36,668 nt of DNA, taken from positions 1-36,668 of the forward strand of contig MGQQ01000073.1 of assembly GCA_001798855.1 (NCBI GenBank), given 5' to 3'. The notes under the pieces were generated by a model. The model was not told the origin of the DNA. It did not search any database and worked only from the letters and a program-made list of their open reading frames with translations. A program made the position numbers and the translations under genes. Positions within the stretch are counted from its first letter, which is position 1. Every line of letters starts with the position of its first letter. Shown piece by piece: positions 8,256 to 15,102 of the stretch. The DNA comes from Deltaproteobacteria bacterium RBG_16_49_23 (GTDB taxonomy: Bacteria > Desulfobacterota > BSN033 > UBA1163).

Positions 8256-9104
8256 TTAACTCTGCCGGCCTTTAAAACGCTTGATCTCCCTTTCCACCTC
8301 CCGGATGATCCATGCGGGTGTGGAAGCGCCGGCGGTGAGACCGATTCTCTCCTTGTTTTTCAGCCACTTAGGGTTTAATTCCTGTGCTGTTTCAATATGA
8401 TAAGTCCGGGGCTGCACCTCCCGGCAGACCCCTGCTAATCTTTGAGTATTGCCGCTATTATAGCCACCGGCAACGATCATGCACTCGACCTTCTTCGCAA
8501 TCTCCACCGCTTCCTTCTGGCGAACTATTGTCTCATGACAGATGGTATTGAATACCCTCACCTCTTTTGCCCTGTCCATGCTGGCCGCTACGATCTCTTT
8601 GAAAAGGCCAATCGATTGTGTGGTCTGGGCGATGATGCCAAGCTTCTTCCAGGGTCCCAGCCGCTTCAATGTTTCCGGCCTCTCAACCACCTCCACATTT
8701 CTATCAAGGTAACTCCGGATGGCTTCAACCTCGGGATGATCCGGATCTCCCACGATTAACAGAGCATAGCCGCTCCGCCGGAGGAATTTTGCAAAAAAAA
8801 GGGCCCTTTTTACAGTGGGACAGGTGGCATCGATGATCCTCAGCCCCTTCTTTTTTGCCTTCTCAAGGTCTCTGAATGAAACGCCATGGGAGCGTAAGAT
8901 CACTGTTCCCCGGGAGATCTGTTCTATCCTGTCTTTCACTTTAACACCCAGCCGGTCCAGGTACTCCACGGCCTGAGGATTATGGATGAGGGGTCCATAC
9001 GTGTAGAGAGGATGGGGATACTTTTGGGCTGCTTCGAGGGCAATCTCCATAGCACGTTTGACGCCAAAACAAAATCCTGCTGATTTAGCGGTAATCAATT
9101 TCAC
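8256..9104 (-). CDS. ispH: 4-hydroxy-3-methylbut-2-enyl diphosphate reductase
   Basis: This is the last enzyme of the MEP isoprenoid pathway, a [4Fe-4S] enzyme making IPP and DMAPP. The N-terminus reads AKSAGFCFGVKRA, with the first cluster cysteine, then YTYGPLIHNPQAV. The second and third cysteines lie in IDATCPTVKRA and FNTICHETIVRQ, and GYNSGNTQRL is the substrate-binding loop. The start chosen is GTG at 9104, preceded by AGAGGAG at good spacing; an ATG further upstream (9128) would add eight unusual residues. The 5' end overlaps the end of cmk by about 20 bp, indicating coupled translation. Length (282 residues) is normal. Confidence 0.94.
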   Translation of the reverse strand: MKLITAKSAGFCFGVKRAMEIALEAAQKYPHPLYTYGPLIHNPQAVEYLDRLGVKVKDRIEQISRGTVILRSHGVSFRDLEKAKKKGLRIIDATCPTVKRALFFAKFLRRSGYALLIVGDPDHPEVEAIRSYLDRNVEVVERPETLKRLGPWKKLGIIAQTTQSIGLFKEIVAASMDRAKEVRVFNTICHETIVRQKEAVEIAKKVECMIVAGGYNSGNTQRLAGVCREVQPRTYHIETAQELNPKWLKNKERIGLTAGASTPAWIIREVEREIKRFKGRQS

Positions 9105-9768
9105 TCCATCTCCTCTTCTCATGGGCAATACGGCACATCTCTCTCACGACCTCCTCAACCGACCGGCAGGTCGAGTCAATCAGGATGGCATCCTCAGCTC
9201 TTTTGAGGGGCGAAAGGGACCGGCTCATATCATTTCGGTCTCTCTCGACCACCTCCTTAAGGGTCTCATTGAACTCCACCTTCATGCCTTTTTCGGAAAA
9301 TTCTCTATATCTCCTCCTTCCCCTCTCCTCCGGGTCCGCATCCAGATAGAATTTAAGATCGGCATCGGGGAAGACGACCGTTCCGATATCCCTTCCCTCC
9401 AGCACCACCCCTCCCTCCTTCCCCATCTTCCTCTGCATCTCCACCAGCCCTTCCCTCACCCTCTTACTCTTCGAAATATCCGAAGCCAAACGACTGATCT
9501 CAGGGGAACGGATGGCATGGGTGATATCCTCTCCATCGCAAAGGACGCGGGTTTCGTCTCCTCTGGTGACGAAAGAGATCTGAATCGAAGAGACTAACTG
9601 AGAGAGAGCCATCTCATCTTCCGGTTCGATGCCCCTTTCTTTCGCCTTCAGGGCAACGGCCCGGTACATTGCTCCTGTGTCGATGTAGAGATAACCTAAC
9701 CGCTTTGCCAGATTTTTTCCGACCGTGCTCTTTCCGGCGCCCGAAGGGCCGTCAATGGCGATAATCAA
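9085..9768 (-). CDS. cmk: Cytidylate kinase
   Basis: The enzyme phosphorylates CMP/dCMP with ATP. From the chosen start the protein reads LIIAIDGPSGAGKSTVGKNL (P-loop), then IDTGAMYRAVALKA, LEGRDIGTVVFPDAD and the lid/R-rich segment ADPEERGRRRYRE, all typical of Cmk. The best start is a TTG at 9768, six bases after GGAGGAG, giving 227 residues, the usual size. The longer reading frame to 9909 runs through a dispersed palindromic repeat (9827-9916), giving a low-complexity N-terminus that is unlikely to be protein. It is the first gene of the cmk-ispH-rpsA group. Confidence 0.93.
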   Translation of the reverse strand: MIIAIDGPSGAGKSTVGKNLAKRLGYLYIDTGAMYRAVALKAKERGIEPEDEMALSQLVSSIQISFVTRGDETRVLCDGEDITHAIRSPEISRLASDISKSKRVREGLVEMQRKMGKEGGVVLEGRDIGTVVFPDADLKFYLDADPEERGRRRYREFSEKGMKVEFNETLKEVVERDRNDMSRSLSPLKRAEDAILIDSTCRSVEEVVREMCRIAHEKRRWSEIDYR

Positions 9769-9826
9769 CTTCTTCTCCTCCAGATGCCTACCCCTCGTCT
9801 GTAGGGACGATTCATGCTTGCACGCC

Positions 9827-9916
9827 GAAGTGCGGCCTGCCTTCGCCGGAACGTCTGCCCTCCGCAAGCCTTCTGGAGGCGGGCTTCGTGCAGGCAGGCG
9901 TTTCACCACGCAGGCA
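9827..9916. repeat. Dispersed palindromic repeat, GGCGAAGGCAGG family
   Basis: Complementary CCTGCCTTCGCCGG (about 9837) and related GCCTGC/GCAGGC arms recur at 18229-18297 and 34430-34470 with the same CGCCTCCAGAAG(G/C)CTTGCGGAGGGCAG core (first two copies). It is intergenic in all three places, directly upstream of cmk here. Confidence 0.75.
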
Positions 9917-9977
9917 TGAATCGCCCCCCGAACTGTGAAAATTATTATTTGCCGAATATCTTATGTTTTCAACAGAT

Positions 9978-10005
9978 TACTGACACGAGCACTGACACAC
10001 CAATT
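9978..10005. repeat. TGACAC short repeat cluster
   Basis: ACTGACACGAGCACTGACAC: two ACTGACAC copies. The same word recurs in clusters at 11160-11222 and 20596-20633, always outside genes, so it is a dispersed repeat that has grown or shrunk at each site. Confidence 0.5.
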
Positions 10006-10029
10006 TTTTATCACATTGGAGGGGGATTT

Positions 10030-11148
10030 TCAAGGATGGGGAGAGAAAGGGTTGGCCATGCAAGCCATATCAAAACTTTGAGCCACTCCCCCGCAGACAA
10101 TATTTCCATCAAGGAGGTTAAGCCCCCTCCTCAATGCCTCGTTTCCTATCATCGCCTTCTCATAGCCGTGATCTGCAATCTGGAGGATATAGGAAAAGGT
10201 GGCATTCGTGAGGGCAAGGGTGGAGGTCCTTGGATAAATTCCGGGAATATTGGCCACACAATAATGAACCACTCTTTCTTCGATATAGGTGGGATGTTCA
10301 TGGGTGGTGGGCCTCGTCGTTTCGAAACAGCCGCCCTGATCAACCGATACATCCACGATCGCAGAGCCGGGCCGCATCCTCTTGAGCATCGGACGGGTTA
10401 CCAGTCTCGGCGCCTGGGCCCCCGGGATGAGAACCGCGCCGATCACCAGATCGGCATCCGAAATCTCCTCGCTGATCGTCATCCGGTTCGAGATCAAAGT
10501 GGTGATATGGCCCTGAGTAATATCATGAAGATAACCCAGTCTTTCAGGCCGGACATCGAGGATAGAAACCCTGGTTCCTAAGCCCACCGCCACCTTGCAG
10601 GCATTGGCCCCCACCACCCCTGCTCCGAGGATAACCACTTTGGCTGAAGGAACGCCTGAGGCGCCGCAGAGCAGAACCCCTCTCCCGCCATGCCTTGCCT
10701 CCAGACACATTCCGCCGGCAAGAATAGATGCCCTGCCCGCAATCTCGCTCATGGGACGAAGCAAAGGGAGCGAACCATCCTTCTCCTGCACGGTCTCATA
10801 CCCGATGCCGACAATCCGGGATTCCAATAATTTCTGGGTGAGCGCTCTGTTAGCCGCAAGGTGGAGATAGGTAAACAGGATCTGGCTCCTTCTCAGCCAA
10901 TCGAACTCCTCTTCGAGAGGCTCCTTCACCTTGACGACCATATCCGATTCCTTCCATACCTCCCCTGCGCTCCCGATGAGGATGGCTCCGGCCCTTTCAA
11001 ACTCCGTATCGGAGAAACCGCTCCCCTCCCCTGCGCCTTTCTCAACTAGAACCCTGTGATGATGGGAGGCCAGGGCATCCACGCCCTGGGGGGTCATTGC
11101 CACCCTCTTCTCTCCGGCCTTGATCTCTTTTGGAATGCCAATGATCAT
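10030..11148 (-). CDS. ald: Alanine dehydrogenase
   Basis: The enzyme interconverts L-alanine and pyruvate + NH3 with NAD. The N-terminus IIGIPKEIKAGEKRVAMTPQ is diagnostic of the AlaDH/PNT family (catalytic Lys and His follow). The Rossmann motif KVVILGAGVVGANACKVAVG lies near residue 170, and the downstream VTRPMLKRMRPGSAIVDVSV and DQGGCFETTRPTTHEHP complete the signature. Length (372 residues) is standard. The start is set at ATG 11148; a TTG two codons earlier is possible. It lies apart from the aminotransferase cluster, separated by repeats, and could regenerate alanine or pyruvate for aminotransferases, but no shared operator is seen. Confidence 0.93.
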   Translation of the reverse strand: MIIGIPKEIKAGEKRVAMTPQGVDALASHHHRVLVEKGAGEGSGFSDTEFERAGAILIGSAGEVWKESDMVVKVKEPLEEEFDWLRRSQILFTYLHLAANRALTQKLLESRIVGIGYETVQEKDGSLPLLRPMSEIAGRASILAGGMCLEARHGGRGVLLCGASGVPSAKVVILGAGVVGANACKVAVGLGTRVSILDVRPERLGYLHDITQGHITTLISNRMTISEEISDADLVIGAVLIPGAQAPRLVTRPMLKRMRPGSAIVDVSVDQGGCFETTRPTTHEHPTYIEERVVHYCVANIPGIYPRTSTLALTNATFSYILQIADHGYEKAMIGNEALRRGLNLLDGNIVCGGVAQSFDMACMANPFSPHP

Positions 11149-11159
11149 TATCAACCCGT

Positions 11160-11345
11160 TGTGTCAGTGAATAGTGTCAGTGTCAGCAATAGTTTTTTCT
11201 GACACTAACCACTGACACATCGATTTGTAAAATCCCTCCTGACCTCCCTTTGCCTGTCTTTGACAGGGAAAAGATTACCTAAGGGATGAATTACCCCTCT
11301 TTGGCCGCCGGCCCATAGGGGTTCTGGCCCGGAGGGCAAAGAGGG
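11160..11345. repeat. Intergenic repeats upstream of ald
   Basis: A cluster of GTGTCAGTG/CACTGACAC words (11160-11222) is followed by a GGCCGCCGGCCCATAGGG...TCTGGCCCGGAGGG segment (about 11300-11333) belonging to the CTCCGGCTC...CTCGGAG hairpin family also seen near 18160, 28390 and 29215. No gene is visible between 11155 and 11398. Confidence 0.5.
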
Positions 11346-11398
11346 GTGTGGGGAGATTTTCCAATGCTTATGTCAATTCAATTTTGAGACTATTATCA

Positions 11399-12592
11399 TT
11401 ACCCGCACTTTGTGGCTAAGCGTTTTGCTACAAAATCGACCATCTCTCCCGTGGCTTTTGAAAACTCCTTTGCAGTGACCATCATGGCGGTATGAGAGAT
11501 AAACTCCTCAGGGGCCAATCCATCTTCTTGATAAGCCTTTTCGAAATAAGGAATTCGCAATAACCGGTCGAGGACAGCCCTGGGAACTTCCTCGTCGATC
11601 TGGGGTCTGAACTCCGTCCCGTCTAAATATTCAAAAACCCCCTCGATAAAAGAGGGAGGGCAGGTGAAGACGATATCCCCGCCTGCCAGCTTCTCTAAAT
11701 GCCAGCAGCGCTTCTTTCCATCCATCTCCGGGCTGATCCTCAACGAACAGATGAGCATCTTGCTCGGGTAACCCCTCTCCTTCAGAAGCCGATAGGCCTT
11801 TTTGAAGATGGCGATCTCAGCCCACCGGACATCCGCCTCGGAAAGGTTGATCTTCAGCGATTCTGCCTCGTTTCGAAGATCTCCGAGGTCGCCGTAGCGT
11901 GCGGTCATATGGGTGATCACGGACCTCCATCGCGTCAAATCAACCCCATTCTGTTTCGCTATCTCCAGCCCCTCCCTGACCGCCTTTGCGCAGGCCATCA
12001 ACTGAGGAAGGACAAAGGTCAGGGTATTATTCGTCGAGATTCCTCTTGAGGTCAGAAACCGGATGACCTCATACCCTTCCCTGCTTCCCGGAACCTTGAT
12101 CATCACATTGGGACTGAGGCTTGCCAGCTCCAGGGCCTGCGAGATCATCTTCTCCTTATCGGTAAGGACTCTCGGGTCCACCTGACCTGAAAGGTATCCA
12201 TACCGGTACTGGGATTGCTCAAAAACGCCTTGAAACATCTCTGCCCCTCTCCGGACAATCTCTTTATAGGTCATCCAGAAGAGGGCCTCTTTGTCGATGC
12301 AGGGATTCTGTTCAATCAGGCCATCAATGATCTCTGTCACATATGATTCCCGCGCCTTGATCACGCCGAGAGAGAGAGGAGGGTTGGTCGTGACTCCCCG
12401 GAAGAGCGTTTTCTCCGGATGTTCCGGATCATAGAGTCTCTTCAGTTGTTCCCGGACCTCTTCTGTCCGGCCGGGAGCGGCTTTCTTCAGAACTCCCTCC
12501 GCCCATGAAGCATAGATCAGAGGCGAAGAATCCCACCAGATCTCCAGCCCGGGATGGGTCTTCATCAACTTTTCAAAGGGGCTCTTCTTCAT
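11399..12592 (-). CDS. Transaldolase-family aldolase (divergent, FSA-like active site)
   Basis: A class I (Schiff-base) aldolase of the transaldolase family, 397 residues. Visible landmarks are D21 in IWWDSSPL, TTNPP (68-72), GQVDPRV (136-142), MIKVPGSREG (164-173; K166 the predicted Schiff-base lysine) and GISTNNTLTF (184-193). Classical transaldolases have Glu in the position before VD(P/A)R; here it is Gln137, the residue found in fructose-6-phosphate aldolases. I therefore infer an aldolase rather than transferase reaction on a dihydroxyacetone- or hydroxyacetone-like donor. It overlaps the aminotransferase by ATGA, so the two act in one pathway. It is too divergent and long at the C-terminus for ordinary TalA/B. 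Confidence 0.8.
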   Translation of the reverse strand: MKKSPFEKLMKTHPGLEIWWDSSPLIYASWAEGVLKKAAPGRTEEVREQLKRLYDPEHPEKTLFRGVTTNPPLSLGVIKARESYVTEIIDGLIEQNPCIDKEALFWMTYKEIVRRGAEMFQGVFEQSQYRYGYLSGQVDPRVLTDKEKMISQALELASLSPNVMIKVPGSREGYEVIRFLTSRGISTNNTLTFVLPQLMACAKAVREGLEIAKQNGVDLTRWRSVITHMTARYGDLGDLRNEAESLKINLSEADVRWAEIAIFKKAYRLLKERGYPSKMLICSLRISPEMDGKKRCWHLEKLAGGDIVFTCPPSFIEGVFEYLDGTEFRPQIDEEVPRAVLDRLLRIPYFEKAYQEDGLAPEEFISHTAMMVTAKEFSKATGEMVDFVAKRLATKCG

Positions 12593-13701
12593 ACTCGTTT
12601 CTCCTTCTCCCTCTTCTCAAAGAACTTTTTGATCGCCTGGACACAGAGAGAATTCTCCTCGTGTGTGCCAAGACTGATGCGGAAGAAGCCACTCCGTCCC
12701 CGGAAGGGAGCAAAGTATTTCAGCATGGCCCCTGCCCTCTCAAAAACATAATCGACCACATCCTTGCCTGTGACTCCGGCATCCGTGGCATCGATGAGCA
12801 CATAATTTCCGTGAGAATAGTAAGGTTTGACGCCCGGGATCTTCAGCAGTTCCTTGCACACATATGCGACGCCCGCATTGTTGTAAGCGGCCTTCCGCTT
12901 CAATTCCTCTTCCTCCTCGAGAGCGGCTTCTGCGGCAGCGATGGAGAGAAGGCTCGTATTCCAGGGCACCTGCATTTTGCGAAAGTAGCCGATCAGGGTC
13001 TCATCGGCCAGGGCATATCCGAATCGGATTCCCGCCATCCCGTAGGCTTTGGAGAAGGTGTGGGCGACGATGATATGATTATATTTTCGGATCAGAGGCG
13101 CCTTTGATTCGTGTTCGGGATGATATTCGAGATAGGCCTCATCGATCAGGGTGGGAATGCCGAGCTCCACGAGCTTCATCAGGTCCTCATCCGGAATAAA
13201 ATCTCCTGTAGGGTTATTGGGGGTGCAGACGATGATCAGTTTGGTGCGGGGCGTCACGGCGCGGAGCATCGCCGGGAGATCGTACCGGAGGTCAGGAGTC
13301 AGATCCACAGCCACCACGCTTCCTCCTACGGTTTTGGCCCGAATGCCATAAAGGGAGAAGGTGGGATTGGGAAGGAGCACCTCGTCTCCCGGAGTGACAA
13401 AGAGCCTCATGATCAGGTCGATGATCTCCGAGGAGCCATGACTGATATAGACGTTCTCCGGCCCGAGGTCGTACTGTTTGCCTATCTTTGTCCGGATGCG
13501 GGGCCCGCTGTCAGGATACCGGTTTCCCATTCTCGCTGCCTCCAGGATGGCCTGCACGACCTTCTCCGAAGGAGGGAGGGGATTTTCGTTGATCATCATC
13601 CGCTTGAGCTCCGGCCTGGACCAGGCCACCACCAGGTCCTCGGTATCATAGGGTTTGACCTGATCAATCCACGGCACCAAAAAACGTTTAAGATCAGCCA
13701 T
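12589..13701 (-). CDS. HisC-like class I/II aminotransferase (PLP)
   Basis: A fold-type I PLP enzyme resembling histidinol-phosphate aminotransferase. Landmarks are NENPLPPS near the N-terminus, SHGSSEIIDLI (cofactor loop), CTPNNPTG (159-166), IDEAYLEY (D187 pairs with the pyridine nitrogen) and TFSKAYGMAGIRFGYA (K218, Schiff base). The start at 13701 is preceded by AGGAGG; upstream in-frame codons are non-coding leader. No other his genes are in the window, its partner is a transaldolase-type aldolase, and its promoter carries the regulon operator, so a catabolic amino-phosphate or amino-phosphonate substrate is more likely than histidine synthesis. Threonine-phosphate-type or 2-aminoethylphosphonate-type substrates are possible, not shown. 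Confidence 0.85.
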   Translation of the reverse strand: MADLKRFLVPWIDQVKPYDTEDLVVAWSRPELKRMMINENPLPPSEKVVQAILEAARMGNRYPDSGPRIRTKIGKQYDLGPENVYISHGSSEIIDLIMRLFVTPGDEVLLPNPTFSLYGIRAKTVGGSVVAVDLTPDLRYDLPAMLRAVTPRTKLIIVCTPNNPTGDFIPDEDLMKLVELGIPTLIDEAYLEYHPEHESKAPLIRKYNHIIVAHTFSKAYGMAGIRFGYALADETLIGYFRKMQVPWNTSLLSIAAAEAALEEEEELKRKAAYNNAGVAYVCKELLKIPGVKPYYSHGNYVLIDATDAGVTGKDVVDYVFERAGAMLKYFAPFRGRSGFFRISLGTHEENSLCVQAIKKFFEKREKEKRV

Positions 13702-13841
13702 AAAACCTCCTGTTTTTTGATATAAGGTTTGAGGATCGCTTCGCTTGAGGTTCCTGCCGCAGGGGCAAATGACTTTAGCCTTATACCTCAAGCCCCGTGA
13801 AACGGGGCGTTCTTCCTGCCTTGATCGTCATCTTACCTAAC
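13702..13841 (-). promoter_or_regulatory. Structured leader of the aminotransferase operon
   Basis: About 140 bases separate the operator from the start. They contain a perfect GCCCCGT-GAA-ACGGGGC hairpin (13792-13808), an inverted pair CTTGAGGT (13744-13751) / ACCTCAAG (13785-13792) enclosing CCTGC-CGCAGG, and TATAAGG (13721-13727) which can pair with CCTTATA (13779-13785) only if the second stem opens. This may be a regulatory leader or simply a dispersed repeat. Confidence 0.45.
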
Positions 13842-13859
13842 TACCTATCTATACAGGTA
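13842..13859. promoter_or_regulatory. Regulon operator A (aminotransferase-aldolase operon)
   Basis: TACCTATCTATACAGGTA is an 18-bp palindrome matching the copies at 18334, 20526 and 27242. It overlaps the -10 region of the minus-strand promoter. Confidence 0.85.
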
Positions 13860-13882
13860 ACAAGGATAAAATATTTTGTCAA
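13854..13882 (-). promoter_or_regulatory. Promoter of the aminotransferase-aldolase operon
   Basis: On the minus strand, TTGACA (13882-13877) is followed 17 bp later by TACCTG (13859-13854), which lies within the operator. The weak -10 suggests dependence on release or activation by the regulator. Confidence 0.6.
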
Positions 13883-13935
13883 GATTTTTTTAAGGGAAGC
13901 TCTACCGTCTTTTGTGTGGGATCTACATTACCGAT

Positions 13936-14060
13936 CGCCCTGAGGCTCTCGAAGCCTGTAGTGAGCGTGTCGAACTGGGTGAAACATTGAACCGTTCATG
14001 CTTCGACAAGCCCGTCCTGAGCAAACCGTTTACCCTTCGACAGGCTCAGGGCGAACGGAT
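13936..14060. repeat. CTTCGACAGGCTCAGGG palindromic repeat cluster
   Basis: Several arms (CCCTGAGGCTCTCGAAG, GCTTCGACAAGCCCGTCCTGAGC, CTTCGACAGGCTCAGGGCGAA, the last two written here in shortened form at 13999 and 14036) form nested imperfect palindromes between gntR and the aminotransferase operon. The family also occurs at 2833-2891. Confidence 0.7.
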
Positions 14061-14084
14061 TTGGTCATTTCTTGGGAACTCTCC

Positions 14085-14846
14085 CTACTCTTTCAGATCG
14101 TACCGGTATCTCCCCGATTCCACCTCGAAGATATATTTATCCCCCCGGTGGAAGGCATGGAGGACCTCCACGGGAATGTTCTTTGAGTCGTAAATGACGC
14201 TTTCGAGAAAGATGCCCGGAGAGCGGGGAGGGACTCCCAACAACCTGGCATCCTCATTGGAGAAGAGCATGGCACGGAAGGTCTGGATCGACCGGTGGAG
14301 CGCCACATGGAACTTCCGGGTCAGGAGATGGTAGAGGGAACCGGTCAGTCGCATCTTTAAAATGGCTTTGTACTCCTTATAGGGAAGGTAGCTCCGCTCA
14401 ATGACGAGGGGGATGCGGTTTCCGAACCGGAGCCGCTCGGTGAGGATGACCAGTCTCTCCTTTCCCAGCATCAGCTTCTCCGCCACATCAGCGGGCGCTT
14501 CGACCACGGACTTGCTGATGAGCCTGTTCTGCGGGGAAACCCCCATGTGAATCATATCATCCGTAAAGCTGGAGATGTGCTGAAGGGTATATTTGACAGG
14601 CTGGACAGCCCGGCCGATGACAAAGGATCCCACGCCGTTCCTCTTCTGGACGATCCCTTTGGTCACCAGATCGGAGATGGCCTGACGGACCGTGTTCCGG
14701 TTGACCCGGAAAAGTTCCGCTAATTTCGACTCCGAAGGCAGTTTATCGTTCACCGCATACCGGCCCTTCTGGATCATCTCCATCAGCCAGTGGCTGATCT
14801 GCAAATACTTGGGAACTCCCGGATCAAGATGTAATGTCTCTGCCAT
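14085..14846 (-). CDS. GntR-family (HutC/UTRA type) transcriptional regulator
   Basis: The 253-residue protein has an N-terminal GntR winged helix (about 11-78; KLPSESKLAELFRVNRNTV, RQAISDLVTKGIVQKRNGVG) and a C-terminal UTRA effector domain (about 95-245), ending in EVLHAFHRGDKYIFEVESGR typical of HutC/PhnF-type regulators. HutC-type proteins bind palindromes of the form GTCTATAC, which matches the core of the operators found at four promoters here, so it is the natural candidate regulator of the whole locus (inference). The effector is probably the transported substrate or a phosphorylated product. ATG at 14846 is preceded by AGGAAAGAGAG. It lies downstream of the permease gene after 256 bp of repeat DNA. 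Confidence 0.88.
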   Translation of the reverse strand: MAETLHLDPGVPKYLQISHWLMEMIQKGRYAVNDKLPSESKLAELFRVNRNTVRQAISDLVTKGIVQKRNGVGSFVIGRAVQPVKYTLQHISSFTDDMIHMGVSPQNRLISKSVVEAPADVAEKLMLGKERLVILTERLRFGNRIPLVIERSYLPYKEYKAILKMRLTGSLYHLLTRKFHVALHRSIQTFRAMLFSNEDARLLGVPPRSPGIFLESVIYDSKNIPVEVLHAFHRGDKYIFEVESGRYRYDLKE

Positions 14847-14879
14847 AACTCTCTTTCCTTAATGGATCCTTTCTTTCTT

Positions 14880-15040
14880 TCTTTCTCCCCTTTCTTAAAG
14901 GGGAGGTGAGGAGGGGTTATGGATTACCTTTATCGCCAGGCAGTAAAAGTCTAACCCCCCTTCGTCCCCCCCTTAAACTAAGGGGGGAATAGAAGGGGGT
15001 TACAATAGGGGGATATACCCACATAAAAGCCGGAAACCAA
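14880..15040. repeat. Direct repeat X1 flanking the ATPase-permease module
   Basis: The segment reads CTCCCCTTTCTTAAAGGGGA...GGTTATGGATTACCTTTATC...AACCCCCCTTCGTCCCCC... GGGGGATATACCCACA...AAAAGCCGGA. The same order of blocks is found at 18517-18952 (X2), interrupted there by two insertions. Both copies lie downstream of a transporter gene stop on the minus strand. Confidence 0.8.
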
Positions 15041-15102
15041 AATATTTCTCCAAACGGATATAGGTGAAACGGTCCGTTTATGCATCCATTCAACTACAAG
15101 GC

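Noticed and set aside
9769-9909. N-terminal extension of cytidylate kinase
   Set aside because: It is encoded through a dispersed palindromic repeat, has no family counterpart, and a TTG at 9768 has a good ribosome site.
13912-14193. ORF on the plus strand between the operons
   Set aside because: It runs through the CTTCGACAGGCTCAGGG repeats and the 3' end of the gntR gene in antisense; its translation is repeat-derived.
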